From Halicephalobus mephisto (taxonomy: Eukaryota > Nematoda > Chromadorea > Rhabditida > Panagrolaimidae): a stretch of 64,000 nt of DNA. The DNA lies in the NCBI GenBank assembly GCA_009193035.1, contig SWDT01000083.1, forward strand, positions 1-64,000, read 5' to 3'. The position numbers and the translations under genes are program-made. Below the pieces are notes generated by a model, which saw only the letters and a program-made list of their open reading frames with translations, made no database searches and was not told the origin of the DNA. Numbering within the stretch: the stretch's first letter is position 1; each line of letters begins with the position of its first letter. This document shows positions 47,730 through 58,820 of the stretch, piece after piece.

Positions 47730-47965
47730 GCGTTCTGTTCCAAAGCTCATTCATTTTTTTTAAGAAACCTTGGCGTTCTGTTCCAAAGCTCATTTATTTT
47801 TTTTAAAACCTTGGCGTTTTATTCTAAAACTTATCTAATTTATTTTAAAAAAATTTAAGCGTTTTGTTCTAAAACTTATCTTTTTTAAAAAAAATTTGGC
47901 GTTCTGTTCCAAAGCTCATTTATTTTTTTTAAAAACCTTGGCGTTCTGTTCCAAAGCTCATTTAT
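47730..47965. repeat. About 42-bp tandem repeat related to 31310-31600
   Basis: Units of CCTTGGCGTTCTGTTCCAAA followed by GCTCATTTATTTTTTTTAAA, about five copies. Confidence 0.7.
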
Positions 47966-48511
47966 TTTTGAAAAAATATTTTTCTTTTTCCTGTTTAATA
48001 CACGGAGGCTCATCTGTAGCAATTCTAGAGATTTGTAGGTTTTGAACTTTAATCATTTCCAATTTTAAAATGTTTGAAATTTTTGAAGATGGATTTTAAA
48101 AATCTATTTTTTACAATGAAAATAAAAATTCATTATTTTATGATCAATGAAATTTGTTCGTTTTTTGTGATTGATTTCTGGTCGAAATAACTGTGTACAC
48201 TACAAAGCATATAAAAGATAATCCTATCATTATTTTCACCAGTCCATCTATATTCTAAACTTGATTATTTTTTGAATTCGAATAGGTACAATTCTACGAA
48301 AGGTTTTAGAATTTTCTAAAATTTCATATAAACCTCTGAAATTTCCCAGACTTTTATAGAAATCATTAGAAGATTCTAGAATTCTGTGCGAATTACTTCA
48401 GAATTCCATGAAGATCTTCGTAATGTTCTAGAATCAATTCAACATAAAAACTCTAAATCTGGAGTTTCGCGAAAATATTCATTTCTAACTGGTATGAAGT
48501 GGTTTTAGAGA

Positions 48512-49512
48512 ATGGGTCGATTCGACGGGAAGGCAGTGATTGTGACAGGGTCCAGCTCAGGTATCGGACAAGCCGTGCTTCTGGGGTTCGCCAAAGAGGG
48601 TGCCTCCGTGGTCCTCCACGGAGTCAATCAGAAGAGACTTCAGGACACAGAAGTCCTCCTAAAAGACAATGGGATCCCCGAGAGCCGCTTTTTGACCGTC
48701 CAAGGGGAGATCCAGGACGAGAAAGTCCAGGAGAAACTGATTGAAGAGACGGTAGCTAAGTTCGGAAGAATCGACGTCCTGATCAACAATGCTGGAGTCG
48801 GATCCAAGATCGGGGTAACTGATTATTCCTCTATTGAGAACTTCGACCACGTCATGAACGTCAACTTCAGAGCGTGAGTTTTTTAAAATAGACTTTTGCA
48901 AAACCTGAAATTTATTTCAAATTTCTAAAACCTTCCAGGTTTTTATGAAAATTCAGAATTATCTGAAATCTCACAACCAAATCGATTTTGTCCTTTTAAC
49001 TAGTGTAGCTTTCAACTTTCTTTATATTTTTTATCTTTAGTCCTTATCGTCTAGCTCAGTTGGCCCTGCCGCACCTCCAAAAAACCCACGGCAACATTAT
49101 CAACACTTCTAGTATTTCTGCAATCACCAAACAGACGGATATACCGTTGTTGACGGTTTACGGGTCTTCCAAGGCGGCCCTGGATACATGGGTGAAATAC
49201 GATTCCGCTAGACTGGGGAAACTGGGAATCAGAATCAACAACATTAATCCGGGGCCTTTCACGACCAACATTATGTTCCGAGGAATGCCTGAAGATATTC
49301 CAGAAGAAACGCAGAAAGCAATGGTCAACGAGATGGAACAAGTTATGGCCAATGATGGTCCTCTTAAGCGGATGGGGAAAGTGGAAGAACTCGTCCCTGC
49401 GTATCTGCTCCTAGCCGACAACAATGCCTCAGGGTTCACTCTTGGAGCCTGTTGGGTTATCGACGGAGGATTTACTTACTGTGGAACAGAACCCAACTTC
49501 AAGTTCCCATAA
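48512..49512 (+). CDS. Short-chain dehydrogenase/reductase (classical SDR)
   Basis: Two exons, 48512-48873 and 49041-49512, phase 2, 277 residues. Cofactor motif TGSSSGIG (12-19), NNAG (92-95), catalytic Ser in the NTSSISA segment (about 142-148) and YGSSK with Tyr161 and Lys165 are all present, followed by the INNINPGPFTTN segment typical of classical SDRs. TGxxxGIG indicates NAD(P)(H) binding; the substrate cannot be told. It matches the nematode dhs-type cytosolic SDRs in length and layout. The acceptor-like GGTTTTAG ends 3 bases before the ATG, suggesting trans-splicing. Codon choice is more GC-rich than in nearby genes, which may mean higher expression. Confidence 0.93.
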
Positions 49513-49688
49513 GTACACAGGGTTGACCATTTGTATCTGAAACCATAGCATCAAGTCTGGTTTTCAACTGGCAAAGAATTTCCTCCTTCTTTGCAGACCG
49601 TTAGAATTGGTTTTTCCGCTTGCCTTTTACAAGACACAACTTTTATATCGTACCTAATGATAATTTATGAAGAACCATATGGGTCACT

Positions 49689-49694
49689 AATAAA
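49689..49694 (+). promoter_or_regulatory. Poly(A) signal of the SDR gene
   Basis: AATAAA about 177 nt after the stop codon. Confidence 0.45.
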
Positions 49695-50362
49695 CATACA
49701 ACCTAGCTACAGTACAGGCCAACTAGATAATATTAAAAATATAAGGTGATAGATTTTAGAATCCTAAATTCCTGAAAAAAATCATCTGCTTTGGCGTCAA
49801 ATCCGGAATTTACAGTTCTGACTAGTGTTTTATAGACACTTTTTGTGAAAAGCTGAAGATGATTCTAACTTTGTGCATTGGAATGGTAAATACGATTGAA
49901 AACCAAAAAAAATTGTTTCATAATGATTGAAATTTGCACATTAGTATTGATTATTGGATTTTCCTTTCATTCCTGAAAAGACTGTAGACTTCTACTGTAT
50001 ACATAGCTTCATATACACTTTATTTCATCACAACAACGAAGATAAATGAAGGAGAGAATCCTTGTCCGACTGCTGCTAGTGAAACTAGGAGGAGATTCTC
50101 CAAAATTATGTATCAGAAACTTAGAATTAGCTACTGTTCAATATAAGATTCGCTGTCCTGACCTTTATTGCATTATTGTTACGTCGGCTGATTGGCTGGT
50201 GGTTTAAGACATTATATGAGTTTTCCGACAAACTACCTCCTATTTTCAATACCTATGATGCAAAACACCCTAAAACTATTCATATACGTCTTAATTTTCC
50301 ACCTGTTACGACAAGAAATTTCCTTCGAGTCCGGTACGAGGCATTAATAATCTGCTTGATTA
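49695..50362. other. Intergenic region upstream of the plus-strand chemoreceptor
   Basis: No repeat or coding region that I can support. A promoter is expected here. Confidence 0.35.
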
Positions 50363-51849
50363 ATGTATTTTATTTTTACCAATTATTCTGCGTTAACCGT
50401 CGATGATCTCTATCACCCGACTCTTGTGGAGATTTACTCCATGTACTGGGACGTTTCCCTTTGTGTGACTACAGTATTCTTCATCTTCATGCTGTACACT
50501 ATTGTGAAGAAATCTTCGAAAGAGATGAAGGAATATCGAGCATACTTAATCAACCAACTGACCTGGAGTTTTTTATTTGAACTCCACTTGGGAGTATGGA
50601 AGCCAGTCCCATTGTGGCCTTTCTACCTTGGGTACAATGTTGGATGGTACTCGAATATTCCGAAAGAATATGCTTTCGTTCCTTTTATCGGAGCCATTTT
50701 TTTTTCAGTCGGGATGGGGTTCTCCATCTTTATGTCTATTATTCACAGATACATTCAGGTTGCACCGTTTTCAACCCCATATAAGTACTACTACTCTCTA
50801 CCACATAGACTCACCCATGATAGTCTGCTGTTTGTGATTATTGAATGTTGTGTTTGCATCCCTCTTTGGATATTCAAGCCAGACAGTGATCAGTTGAAAA
50901 ATACGATCATTTCGCAAGCAGAATACATGAAGTTCTTTTTTGACAAATACCCGAATTTATTTGGATTTGCTCCGGAATTGCATGGAGGACTTCCAATTAT
51001 GAATGCTCTGCTTACATTCTTATTTGGAATCATGATCTTCATCGTTGTACTGTATTTCAATTTCCTGAGAATTCTCAAAAAAAACAAGCAGTTGTTGAGT
51101 GTGAGTACCTACAATATGCAAGTACGTTTAATTTATACTGTTTAAAGGAAAAATCATGTTTTAAAATCGTCCAAATTCAGTTATTATTGTCTAGGTTTCG
51201 GTTTTATTTCTTACGTTTATTTTAGTTTACTTTAACTTTTACCGTTAACAGTATTATGAAATTGGTAATTAATTTTTGGAACTAAATGGGGAATTTTTCT
51301 TAGAAATCAGACAGGTGGATGCTGAGACAAAATATTAAGGTGAAAAGTTCACTTTTCGAAAATAATTCTTTAAATTACAATTATATACTGTGATTTCAGT
51401 TCTGCTTTATAGACAAAAGACGAGTTCTATGAATCCTAAGAAAAAAGAATTTTAAAACAACATGCAGTAGTTAAATCAGAATGATTTGAGAAGATGAATT
51501 TTCTTTAAAAAATCCATGTGAATGATGTTTGCTTTTTCAGAGGATGTTATTCAAAACTATTATAGTCCAAACATTCCTCGCTGTATTTCTGTTGATAGTC
51601 CCGATCACTAGTTGTTTCGTATTAACCGTGTTCAATGTGAACTGGGTCTCCAAGTTCTCCTTGTTCATATTTATGATGAGTTCAACACACACCATTGCCG
51701 ACTTCGTGACTGTAGTTTGCATCGTGAAACCTTACAGAATGTTCGTTATCCAATGCATCAACAAGTTGCTGAAACCACTGGGGTTCAACATTCTCACTCT
51801 GCCAACGAATGTTGTTATTCAATCAATATCTGGAGTTCCTACTAACTAA
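50363..51849 (+). CDS. Serpentine chemoreceptor, Str superfamily (Srh/Sri-like)
   Basis: Two exons, 50363-51121 and 51541-51849, phase 0, 355 residues. Seven hydrophobic segments are present. After TM1 comes KEYRAYLINQLTWSFLFELH, then KPVPLWPFYLGY; the second exon starts RMLFKTIIVQ and reaches IVKPYRMFV after TM7. YLINxxxWSxLFxLH and KPYR are hallmarks of the Srh/Sri/Str group. The donor was placed after NMQ because this gives the family-like TYNMQ|RMLFK junction. Expected role: a G-protein-coupled odorant or pheromone receptor in sensory cilia. An upstream exon adding to the short N-terminus is possible. Confidence 0.82.
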
Positions 51850-52024
51850 ACGATATTTGCTGAGATTTTGATCGACCAGAAAAGTCATAACACACTCGAT
51901 CATCAAATGTGGCAAAACAATATCTGTAAAAGCTTCTCTTCTATTATATCATCACGTATTTTTCATAGACCGTTTTTATATCCTTTGTATTTGGTTTTAT
52001 TGTTTAAGTTAGAGGTATGATAGG

Positions 52025-52030
52025 AATAAA
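52025..52030 (+). promoter_or_regulatory. Poly(A) signal of the plus-strand chemoreceptor
   Basis: AATAAA 176 nt after the stop codon. Confidence 0.4.
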
Positions 52031-52476
52031 GTGTGTTTCACTGTTAGGTGGCTTTGTCAATGACGTACTGTAATATGACTTTACATTCCGAACATTGATT
52101 TTACTGTAAGTGTAGTATAAGTAATGTTATTGGTTGGATGTCAATGGTGTGACACCTTGGGAGCTCTTTGATTGGGCGGAAAACTGTTGATTCCTACCAT
52201 TAGCAATTAAGCCTGTTTATCTCAACATATTCTTTATTCTTTATTCGGGCAAGTTTTCAAAAGAAAAACAACAACTTAGATATCTATTAGGACCGCGGCA
52301 AGGAGCCGTGCGTGTCCTCTCAGCACGAAAACCTGACTATCGTAGTAGTCAGGTGTGTGTTGCTGGATTCATCAGTCTTGTGCTTGTTTCCCGACTGATT
52401 CGCGTGTCCGTTTTCCGTTGTGTTTCCATTGTTTTTCTTGCTGCCCCCAGATTCTTCCAATTTTGGCGATCTCTGG

Positions 52477-54636
52477 CTATCTGGGCCCATGCGTGGGGTC
52501 GGGCTGCGTCTCGGAGTTGGTCTGTCCATCGTCTTTTGGACGTCCGATTAGTCGTTTCCCTCCGACTGCTTCCCAGGTTTTCATCCTTGTCAACCAGTTG
52601 GTTGTCCTAGTTGTCCACCTGTTGTCATCTCTCCGGATGATGTGCCCAGCCATCTCTTCTTCGCGTTCCAGATCAAGTCTTGTCACATCTTCTGATTCCA
52701 TCTTTGCCTTTAGTTCCTCATTTCTCACATGATCTAGTAGTGAGATGTTGAGCATCCTTCGTTGGATGGCTCGTTGAGTCACTTCTAGCTTTGATGTGTC
52801 CGTCTTCCTGTCTGGCCATGTTTCGCTTCCGTACAAGAGCGCTGGCAACACAGTAGTCTTGAACAATTTCCGCTTTGCATCCATGTCAGTCGTACTGCTT
52901 GCCGCTTCTTTGATTTTGGCGTAGCTTGACCATGCTGCTCTTCTTCTTCTTGACACTTCTCCATTCATATCTCTGTCCATCGTCATGAGTTGGCCAAGAT
53001 ATACGTACTCCTTGACTTCCTCAATCTGCTTTCCATTGATACTGATGTTTGAAGTGTCTGCGACAAGTTGATTCCTCATCACCTTCGTCTTATCGAGATT
53101 CATCTTTAGTCCAAACAGTCTGCTTTCAGCCTCCAGTTGTCTTAACATGCTTTCGGCTTCTGCTATGTTGTTGGACATCAGAACAATATCATCGGCAAAT
53201 CTCAGGTGGTTTAGTCTCTCGCCGTCGATCTTCAGACCGAAGTCTTGCCATTCCATTCTTCTGAATATCATCTCCAGGGTTGAGGTGAATAGCTTGGAGC
53301 TAATAGTGTCACCCTGCCGCACTCCTCTTCCAATGGGCACCACAATCGGATCTTCGAATAAGGTGATTTCCGTGATGCAACCGCTGTAGATGTCCTTCAG
53401 AATCCTGATATATGCATCGTCTACTCCTTGTTCCTTCAGGGCTTTCAGTGTTGCTTGGGACTCCACTGAGTCAAATGCCTTTTCGTAGTCGATGAAGACC
53501 AGTACTAAGGGCATTTGGAATTCTCGGCTCTTCTCGATCACTTGGTTTACAGAATGTACATGGTCGAGCGTCGAATATCCCTTCCTGAATCCGGCTTGTT
53601 CCCTCGGTTGCTCATAGTCCAGTTTCCCCTCCAGTCTGTTGAGGATGACCTTCGTGAAAACCTTGTATGGCTGGGACAGTAGACAGATCGGTCTGTAGTT
53701 CTTCAGCTTCTCCTTGTTTCCCTTCTTATGTATCAGCACTGTTTTCGACTTCTTCCAGCATTCCGGGATCCGTCCTTTCTCCAGATAACTCGTGAACTTC
53801 TTGGCGAGGATCTTGCATAGCTTTGGTCCTGCTGCCTTTAGGTCTTCTACTTTGATGTCATCTGGTCCTGGGGCCTTTCCTGCCTTCGCCTGTCGAATGG
53901 CCTGTTCGACTTCTTCTGGGAGTACCTCGGGCACTGGTTGTTCCTCGTCTAAGTCTGGCGCTTGGACTGTTTGTTTTGACGCAAACAGGTCCGTGTAGTA
54001 GTCCTTGACGGTTCGTTCGATGCTCCATTTGGTCTTCTTCCTTTCACCGTCTAGTCCTTCTACAACACTCATGACTTGCCGTCTTTGGGATATGTCCATC
54101 TTGACCTTCTTGATGCTCTTTCCAGATTCTGCTGCGACTCTTAATTTGCTTTGCCGGTATCGCAATATATCATCCTTTAGAAAGATTCTACACTGCTTAC
54201 TAATCAGAGCAAATTGAAGAGCGTTATCAGGATCCTTCTTGAGTTCCAGTCTTGTCTTCAGGAGTTGCCTTGTCCGGTCCGTGATACGCTTCTGTGAGTG
54301 GTTTTCTGCGGGTAGTTTTGACGAGTCAAGACATCCACGGAACTGTTTCAGGAACTGGTTGTAATCCTCTGTTGGGTCTTCGGAATATGTCCAGTTGGTT
54401 TCTTCTACAGTCCGCTTCAACACCGCTTCGATTATTCTTTTCTTCTGACGTATCGCTTCCTTCCTGGCCATGTGCATCAGTTTGTCGCCGATTGTCACCT
54501 TCGCTCTCACCAATCGATGGTCACTTGGTTGTTTGAATGCAGTAACCACTCCAACGTCCAGCATCATCTTTCGATTTGAGCATAGGATGTAGTCGATTTC
54601 TGTCTTTGTGTAGAGTTCGGAGATAACCACGTCCAT
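52477..54636 (-). pseudogene. RTE reverse transcriptase region
   Basis: 719 open codons. The RT core is complete: CWKKSKTVLIHKKG, NYRPICLLS, QAGFRKGYSTLDH, FIDYEKAFDSV, GVRQGDTISSKLF, then the catalytic FADDIVLMS and KEYVYLGQ. The C-terminal part has EMAGHIIRR and GRPK, after which the frame shifts, so the last 40-60 residues typical of RTE proteins lie in another frame downstream. Within this stretch there are no stops, suggesting a fairly young copy. Confidence 0.85.
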
Positions 54637-54803
54637 CTTCTTCTCTGATTCTTTTGAAAGAAAGAGTTTCCAGCATAAAGGCCGTTGCTTTCGCAGAAGG
54701 CGGCCAGTCTCTGTCCAGCTTCATTCCTTTCTCCATAACCGTGGGTTCCGATGTAGCGTTCTCCTTCTTGTCTTCTTCCGATTTTGGCATTGAAATCTCC
54801 CAT
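54564..54803 (-). pseudogene. RTE endonuclease domain, C-terminal fragment
   Basis: Contains MGDFNAKIGRR (catalytic Asp and Asn) and NGLYAGNSFF. It is out of frame with the N-terminal fragment and loses frame again just before the reverse transcriptase part. Confidence 0.8.
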
Positions 54804-54956
54804 GACAATCTTAACTCCGCTTCCACATTCTATGATCGCTGTTTCCAGTGCCTCATAGAAAGCTTCTACTTCTTCATCGTTGTAGTCACTTTTCGGAGCG
54901 TAGACCTGCAGGATTGAGAGCTTCCGTCGTTTGTGGTAACTTCAGCTTCAAAACTG

Positions 54957-55256
54957 CTATTCTGGGCGACAAAACTTCCACGGAGCTATCATCCTTCGGT
55001 ATTCCTTTGAGATGATGAATCCGACTCCACCGATGTTCTTCCCTTCGACTTTCCTTCCGAGGATCAGCTCGTGTCCAGTTTCCTTCCAGATGAAGTGGCT
55101 ATCAGTGTGACACTTGGTTTCAGAGATTCCAAGTATGTCGCAATTGAAGAGCTTGACTTCTTCCATCAGAGACGTCTGGCGTTCATCGCTTGAAAGGCTT
55201 CTAGCGTTGAAAGTGCAGATATTGATCTTCGGCTGGTTCCTTGGTAACCGTTTCAC
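54957..55256 (-). pseudogene. RTE endonuclease domain, N-terminal fragment
   Basis: Opens with INICTFNARSL, followed by CDILGISETK (catalytic Glu of the AP-endonuclease fold) and GGVGFIISKEY. The frame is lost after FCRPE at about 54957. The next part of the same domain is in other frames. Confidence 0.8.
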
Positions 55257-55590
55257 CCGAGTTTTCGGCCTCTCGTCGCGCAGACTGGCCTGTGGTTACC
55301 GTCACAGGGGTCCTTGACGTGCGGGTACTGAGGCTCTTCGTTCTTCTGTTCTAGCTTATCTGATTTACGTCTTGTTGGCTTGCTGGGCCCGACAAGACGC
55401 CACCCTTTGTTTGCTCCGCAGCTCCCATTGGGTGGATTTTTGTCTGAATCTTGGTCCTCCCATTGGCGGATCAGCAGGGCTCCGGCTTAGCGATGCGGTA
55501 GTCGTAGCCTTCGTCTTGTTCTGCCTCCCCGTATGGGTCAAAGCCTATCCACCGCGTCAAGGTGTTCAGACATCGGATAGGGAGTTAAAA

Positions 55591-55757
55591 TAACTTTAAT
55601 TAATTCCACAATACAGTAATCGGAAAATACTATAGATTATTTAAACTTTTTCAGAAATACTTACAGTATAACTTGACATAAAATATAAAATTAAACTAAC
55701 TTTTTTAATTTTGTATTTTTTTTATTAAATTTTTATTTTTAAAATTTTATCAATCGT
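55591..55757. other. AT-rich spacer between two retroelements
   Basis: Nothing recognisable. Confidence 0.3.
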
Positions 55758-55765
55758 GTTACGTA

Positions 55766-55949
55766 TGTATTTTACTTAGAATGAGACACAATACAAAAAT
55801 AGAAGCAATATTATTAATATCAGGGCTACACCCGAGGAGGACTCCCGATACACCGGTGTTCCCTTTTATACTCCTCAGTGGAGAGAAGGGACTGTTAAGT
55901 CTTCGGTGTTCTGAATGTCTCCGGTCATGGGGACTATACGTTCACAACA
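55766..55949 (-). mobile_element. Solo-LTR-like element, 184 bp
   Basis: Begins TGTATTTTACTTAG and ends CGTTCACAACA (plus strand), so TGT...ACA as in LTRs. It is flanked directly by identical 8-bp GTTACGTA at 55758-55765 and 55950-55957. The inside is GC-richer and on the minus strand has a TATA-like GAGTATAAAAGGG about 70 bp in. An 8-bp duplication is longer than usual for LTR elements (4-6 bp), so a short DNA element is the alternative. Confidence 0.5.
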
Positions 55950-55957
55950 GTTACGTA

Positions 55958-56870
55958 TATATTTTATAACGCATTTATGATTTGATTATCCAAGTTTGAG
56001 TTCGAAATAAATCAAAGACGAAATACCTTTCCGAACAGTTCACTTCATCGTCAAAATTGTTCCAGAATTGGTGGAAAAGTAGTGTTCAAATTTTTCAGAT
56101 TTGTGTATCGTTCGAATAGATTCCTATTTTTTCAGAATGAAAGGATAATGTTTTCAAACATCTGATCCTCTTTATATAATTGAGAAACTCTAAGCTCAGA
56201 GTCATCCAGTAGTTGAATAACAATAAGATGAAAGTTTACCTTCGAAATGAATTCTCTAAAAACATTGTAGATTTTATAGATTCATTCAGTTTAGAATCTG
56301 TTCATTTCCGCCAAAAACACTTCACGAAGTCAGATTAATTTAACGTAATCCTCTGAAGTGAATTCATCAAGGTCTCCATCAAGTTTTTTCCGTTATCTCT
56401 GATGATACTTCATTATCATTATTTAAGAAATTTCTCACCAAAACCCTCCATTCATAAATTTATACTCTTCTAGCACAGAAATGAAGATTAATGTCAATCA
56501 TTAACAATGCAATCCTTAAACGGTTATCAAATAAATTACCAATTTTCCATTCATTTCTGTCGAAAATTTAGAATTCAATTCAGTATTAACATTACTCAGT
56601 AGATTGCCGAGTATTTATCGAGGAAAAGTAAAATTCTGACTGGAAAATTAGAAAAAATAAAAAAGTTGAGAAGTAAGAAAAAAAGCAATGAACCACCAGA
56701 GAACATGAGAACTACAGTAACGCATCTAGGTCTTAACGCGACTGATTGCTCCCACACCGTAATTTCTTTGTTTTCTTTTTTTATTTCCCGTCCATTCATG
56801 TGTTTCTGGAGTTTTCCGTGCGGTCGCTTTTCTATTATTTTTCTCTATTGAGGACCGAATCTGATCCGCA
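55958..56870. other. Upstream region of the gene at 56871
   Basis: AT-rich with no repeat arrays. The part from 56700 on is mixed composition and probably holds promoter and 5' UTR. Confidence 0.35.
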
Positions 56871-57582
56871 ATGCCGCTGGTCAAGAGGATCTCGTACTAC
56901 AACTCCCCTGAGGCACTCACTGCCCTGAGCTTGTAAGTTTACCTACTTGTTATTGTTTGTGAAGATTGTTTTCAGGAGGCTCTACAGTGTAGTGAAGGAC
57001 CTGCCGACCTCGGAGAAGGAGGACCTCTTCTTGCAGCTCTACGACATTGTCTACGAGTACCATGAGGACCTCTCACTGGCGGATTCACTGAGGTTTGTGG
57101 TTGTTTTGATATATTAAAATATTCTTATTTTCAGGAAAATCAAGAGATTCATGGTCGATGAACTTGTTTCCGACCCTCCACCTCCTGTTCATCAGGTGCC
57201 TAAGGTTGATTCGTCAGCCGACAAACACCTTGGTGAAAAGTGCTGTGGATGTTCAGTTGATGGCGTGAGGGCTGGTTCTAGTGGTGATGTTGAGCATGAA
57301 GCGACTCGGGAATTTCCCGATTACGAGAGGTCCACTATTTCAGGGGTACATTCGGAGGAAACCCCTTTCACAGAAAGCGATTCCGGTGGGAAATTCGAGC
57401 CGTCTTCTGCTGGACTCACGACTAAGAATCAGCCTCTGTCAATCACTGAAGACTTTGGTGAGTTCGTCAGTTCTGCTACTTCATTATTTGAAGACAGATC
57501 AGAGAGGAAGTCATGGGAAAGGAGACTTGTCGCGCTCGCTCGAAGAGTCGCAGATGGGGTAAGTGCGTTTTTTTGTATATAG
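56871..57582 (+). CDS. Unrecognised protein with helical N-terminal domain and Ser/Glu-rich tail
   Basis: Exons 56871-56932, 56976-57092 and 57135 onward join in phase 2 with good GT/TTTTCAG borders. The first 75 or so residues look like a helical domain (SPEALTALSLRLYSV, then SEKEDLFLQLYDIVYEYHED and SLRKIKRFMVDEL). A PPPPVH stretch leads to a low-complexity acidic/Ser region and a basic ERRLVALARRVADG end. I do not recognise the family. The 3' end is uncertain: reading through gives ADGVSAFFCI and a stop at 57582, while a strong donor at 57559 (GGG|GTAAGTGCG) could lead to a short last exon near 58088 (acceptor AATATTTCAG, about eight codons before TGA). The clean exon structure argues it is real. 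Confidence 0.6.
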
Positions 57583-58692
57583 TTTTGTTAATCTATTGTA
57601 TATAGTTTAAGTTATTGTATGTTTGTTTTAATAATTTTGTTTTTGTTCTTTATAAAGTTTTTGAGGAGTTCAGATAAATACCGTTAGATCGAAATAGTTT
57701 GATTCATGGTTGTAGGATGTTTCTTGTCTGAAATTTGAACTTGAGAATGTTTGATTTCCTCTATCTGCTTGAAGTAATGGCTTTGAATGATTACTGGTTT
57801 TTTTCTAAAGTTCGGCTTTCGCTTAAATGTTTCTCAATATGATCTGGTGTTGTTTTGAAATGAACTTTATCTTAATTGAAAGGTGTTCGAAATACAAAAG
57901 TGTTCTATGGACAGAACAAATGTAAAAGTTAAGATTTCATATATGAACAGAACTCATTTCTAGAGATTTTAGAGGAAAGAAGTTAGAGATTGAACTATAA
58001 TTACTTCAAATCTTTTAGTTTCTATCACGTTCACCAATTGTAAATTATAGAATAAGGATTCAAAGACATTAAAGTTTAATATTTCAGGTCTTGTGGTTGC
58101 AATACTCGAGTTGATTGTTCAGATAGAAGAGAATGAAAGTGAATCAAGATTTCAAAGAAGATCTCTATTTTCAGAATCGGAACTTGGTTCAATGCCGTAA
58201 GTAATATTTCTTATGTTTTATTATCTAATAGGATATTTTTATTCTTCCAGAAACTGAGTTATTTATCAGAAATTCTTATAGAAAAGGGATGCTGACAGAT
58301 ATCAAGAGTTGCCATATTATTGATGTAAAAAGTAAATTGAAAGACCAATGATCGAAATATTTTTGAGAGTAAAACTACACTCATACCTATCAACAAGATC
58401 AACTTGTGTCTGATGTCCATTCAGAAACTAATTAACCAAATATTTACTGTAAATATGGAGTTCAACCTTCTGCAACTTCATGGAATTTAATCTCATGAAT
58501 TTCAGTGTTCCTAGTAGGGATTTTTAACTTTTTTGAAACAGTTGGACATACTTGGGATCAAATAGTGGGGGACGACAATCACTTGATATCAATAACAGAA
58601 AGAGTTCTATTTTCATCTACTCTCTGTTACCTGTCTTTTCTCTCGTCTGCAGAGTGGGAAAAAGTGGTGGAGTCAGTGGGGGATTTATTCCC
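57583..58692. other. Noncoding or 3' region of the preceding gene
   Basis: Contains one candidate terminal exon near 58088-58197 with a donor-like GTAAGTAAT at 58198 and an acceptor-like TTCTTCCAG at about 58243. None encodes more than a few codons in frame, so these may be 3' UTR exons. Nothing else seen. Confidence 0.35.
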
Positions 58693-58811
58693 GCTAGGGG
58701 TCAAACCAGGGTGAAACACACGCCATCCCGTCCGATCTGGCCAGTGAAACGTCCTAGGGCTCGATTAGTACTTGGATCGGAGACGTCCTGGGAATCTCCA
58801 GTGCTCCTAGC
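58693..58811 (+). rRNA. Divergent 5S rRNA gene (or recent pseudogene)
   Basis: 119 nt. The blocks ACGCCATCCCGTCCGATCTGG, then TTAGTACTTGGATCGGAGACG and CCTGGGAAT match nematode 5S rRNA nearly exactly and include the internal control region. The rest differs at many sites from the C. elegans sequence as I remember it, with one extra base in the first 32. The ends GCTAGGGGT and the stretch GTGCTCCTAGC still form a nine-pair helix I, although both strands differ from the usual ones. A run of nine T follows at once. Alternatives are a 5S pseudogene or a species-specific normal 5S. Confidence 0.8.
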
Positions 58812-58820
58812 TTTTTTTTT
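58812..58820 (+). terminator. Pol III terminator of the 5S-like gene
   Basis: Nine T directly after the helix I end of the 5S-like sequence. Confidence 0.65.

Larger units (their letters stand above)
46736..48507. other. Intergenic region upstream of the dehydrogenase
   Basis: AT-rich. It contains a 19-bp tandem repeat (47125-47250, ATTTATTTAAAAAATAGAA, six copies) and the CCTTGGCGTTCTGTTCC array (47730-47965). A GC-richer island at 47290-47395 ends in TCTAT|GTAAGTAAA, like an exon with a donor, but no matching acceptor or partner exon was found. Confidence 0.4.
52230..55590 (-). mobile_element. RTE-type non-LTR retrotransposon, frameshifted copy
   Basis: About 3.3 kb, much more GC-rich than its surroundings. 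On the minus strand it runs from a GC-rich 5' region (55260-55590) through an apurinic endonuclease region and a reverse transcriptase to a short 3' region ending in a GAATAAAGAATAAA tail at about 52230-52247. RTE elements characteristically end in short tandem repeats and have one endonuclease-RT protein of this order. Frame changes near 54950, 54920, 54600 and 52555 show that it cannot make a full protein as written. Exact ends and target-site duplication were not found. Inserted between the chemoreceptor gene and the gene at 56871. Confidence 0.88.

Noticed and set aside
52308..54826. Plus-strand open frames across the retrotransposon
   Set aside because: They are the complement of the RT and endonuclease regions, and none has a recognisable domain.
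55979..56000. Sequence matching the SL1 spliced leader at 19 of 22 positions, ending CCAAGTTTGAG
   Set aside because: It is not followed by a GT donor or an SL RNA body. One partial match of this length in AT-rich DNA is weak evidence.
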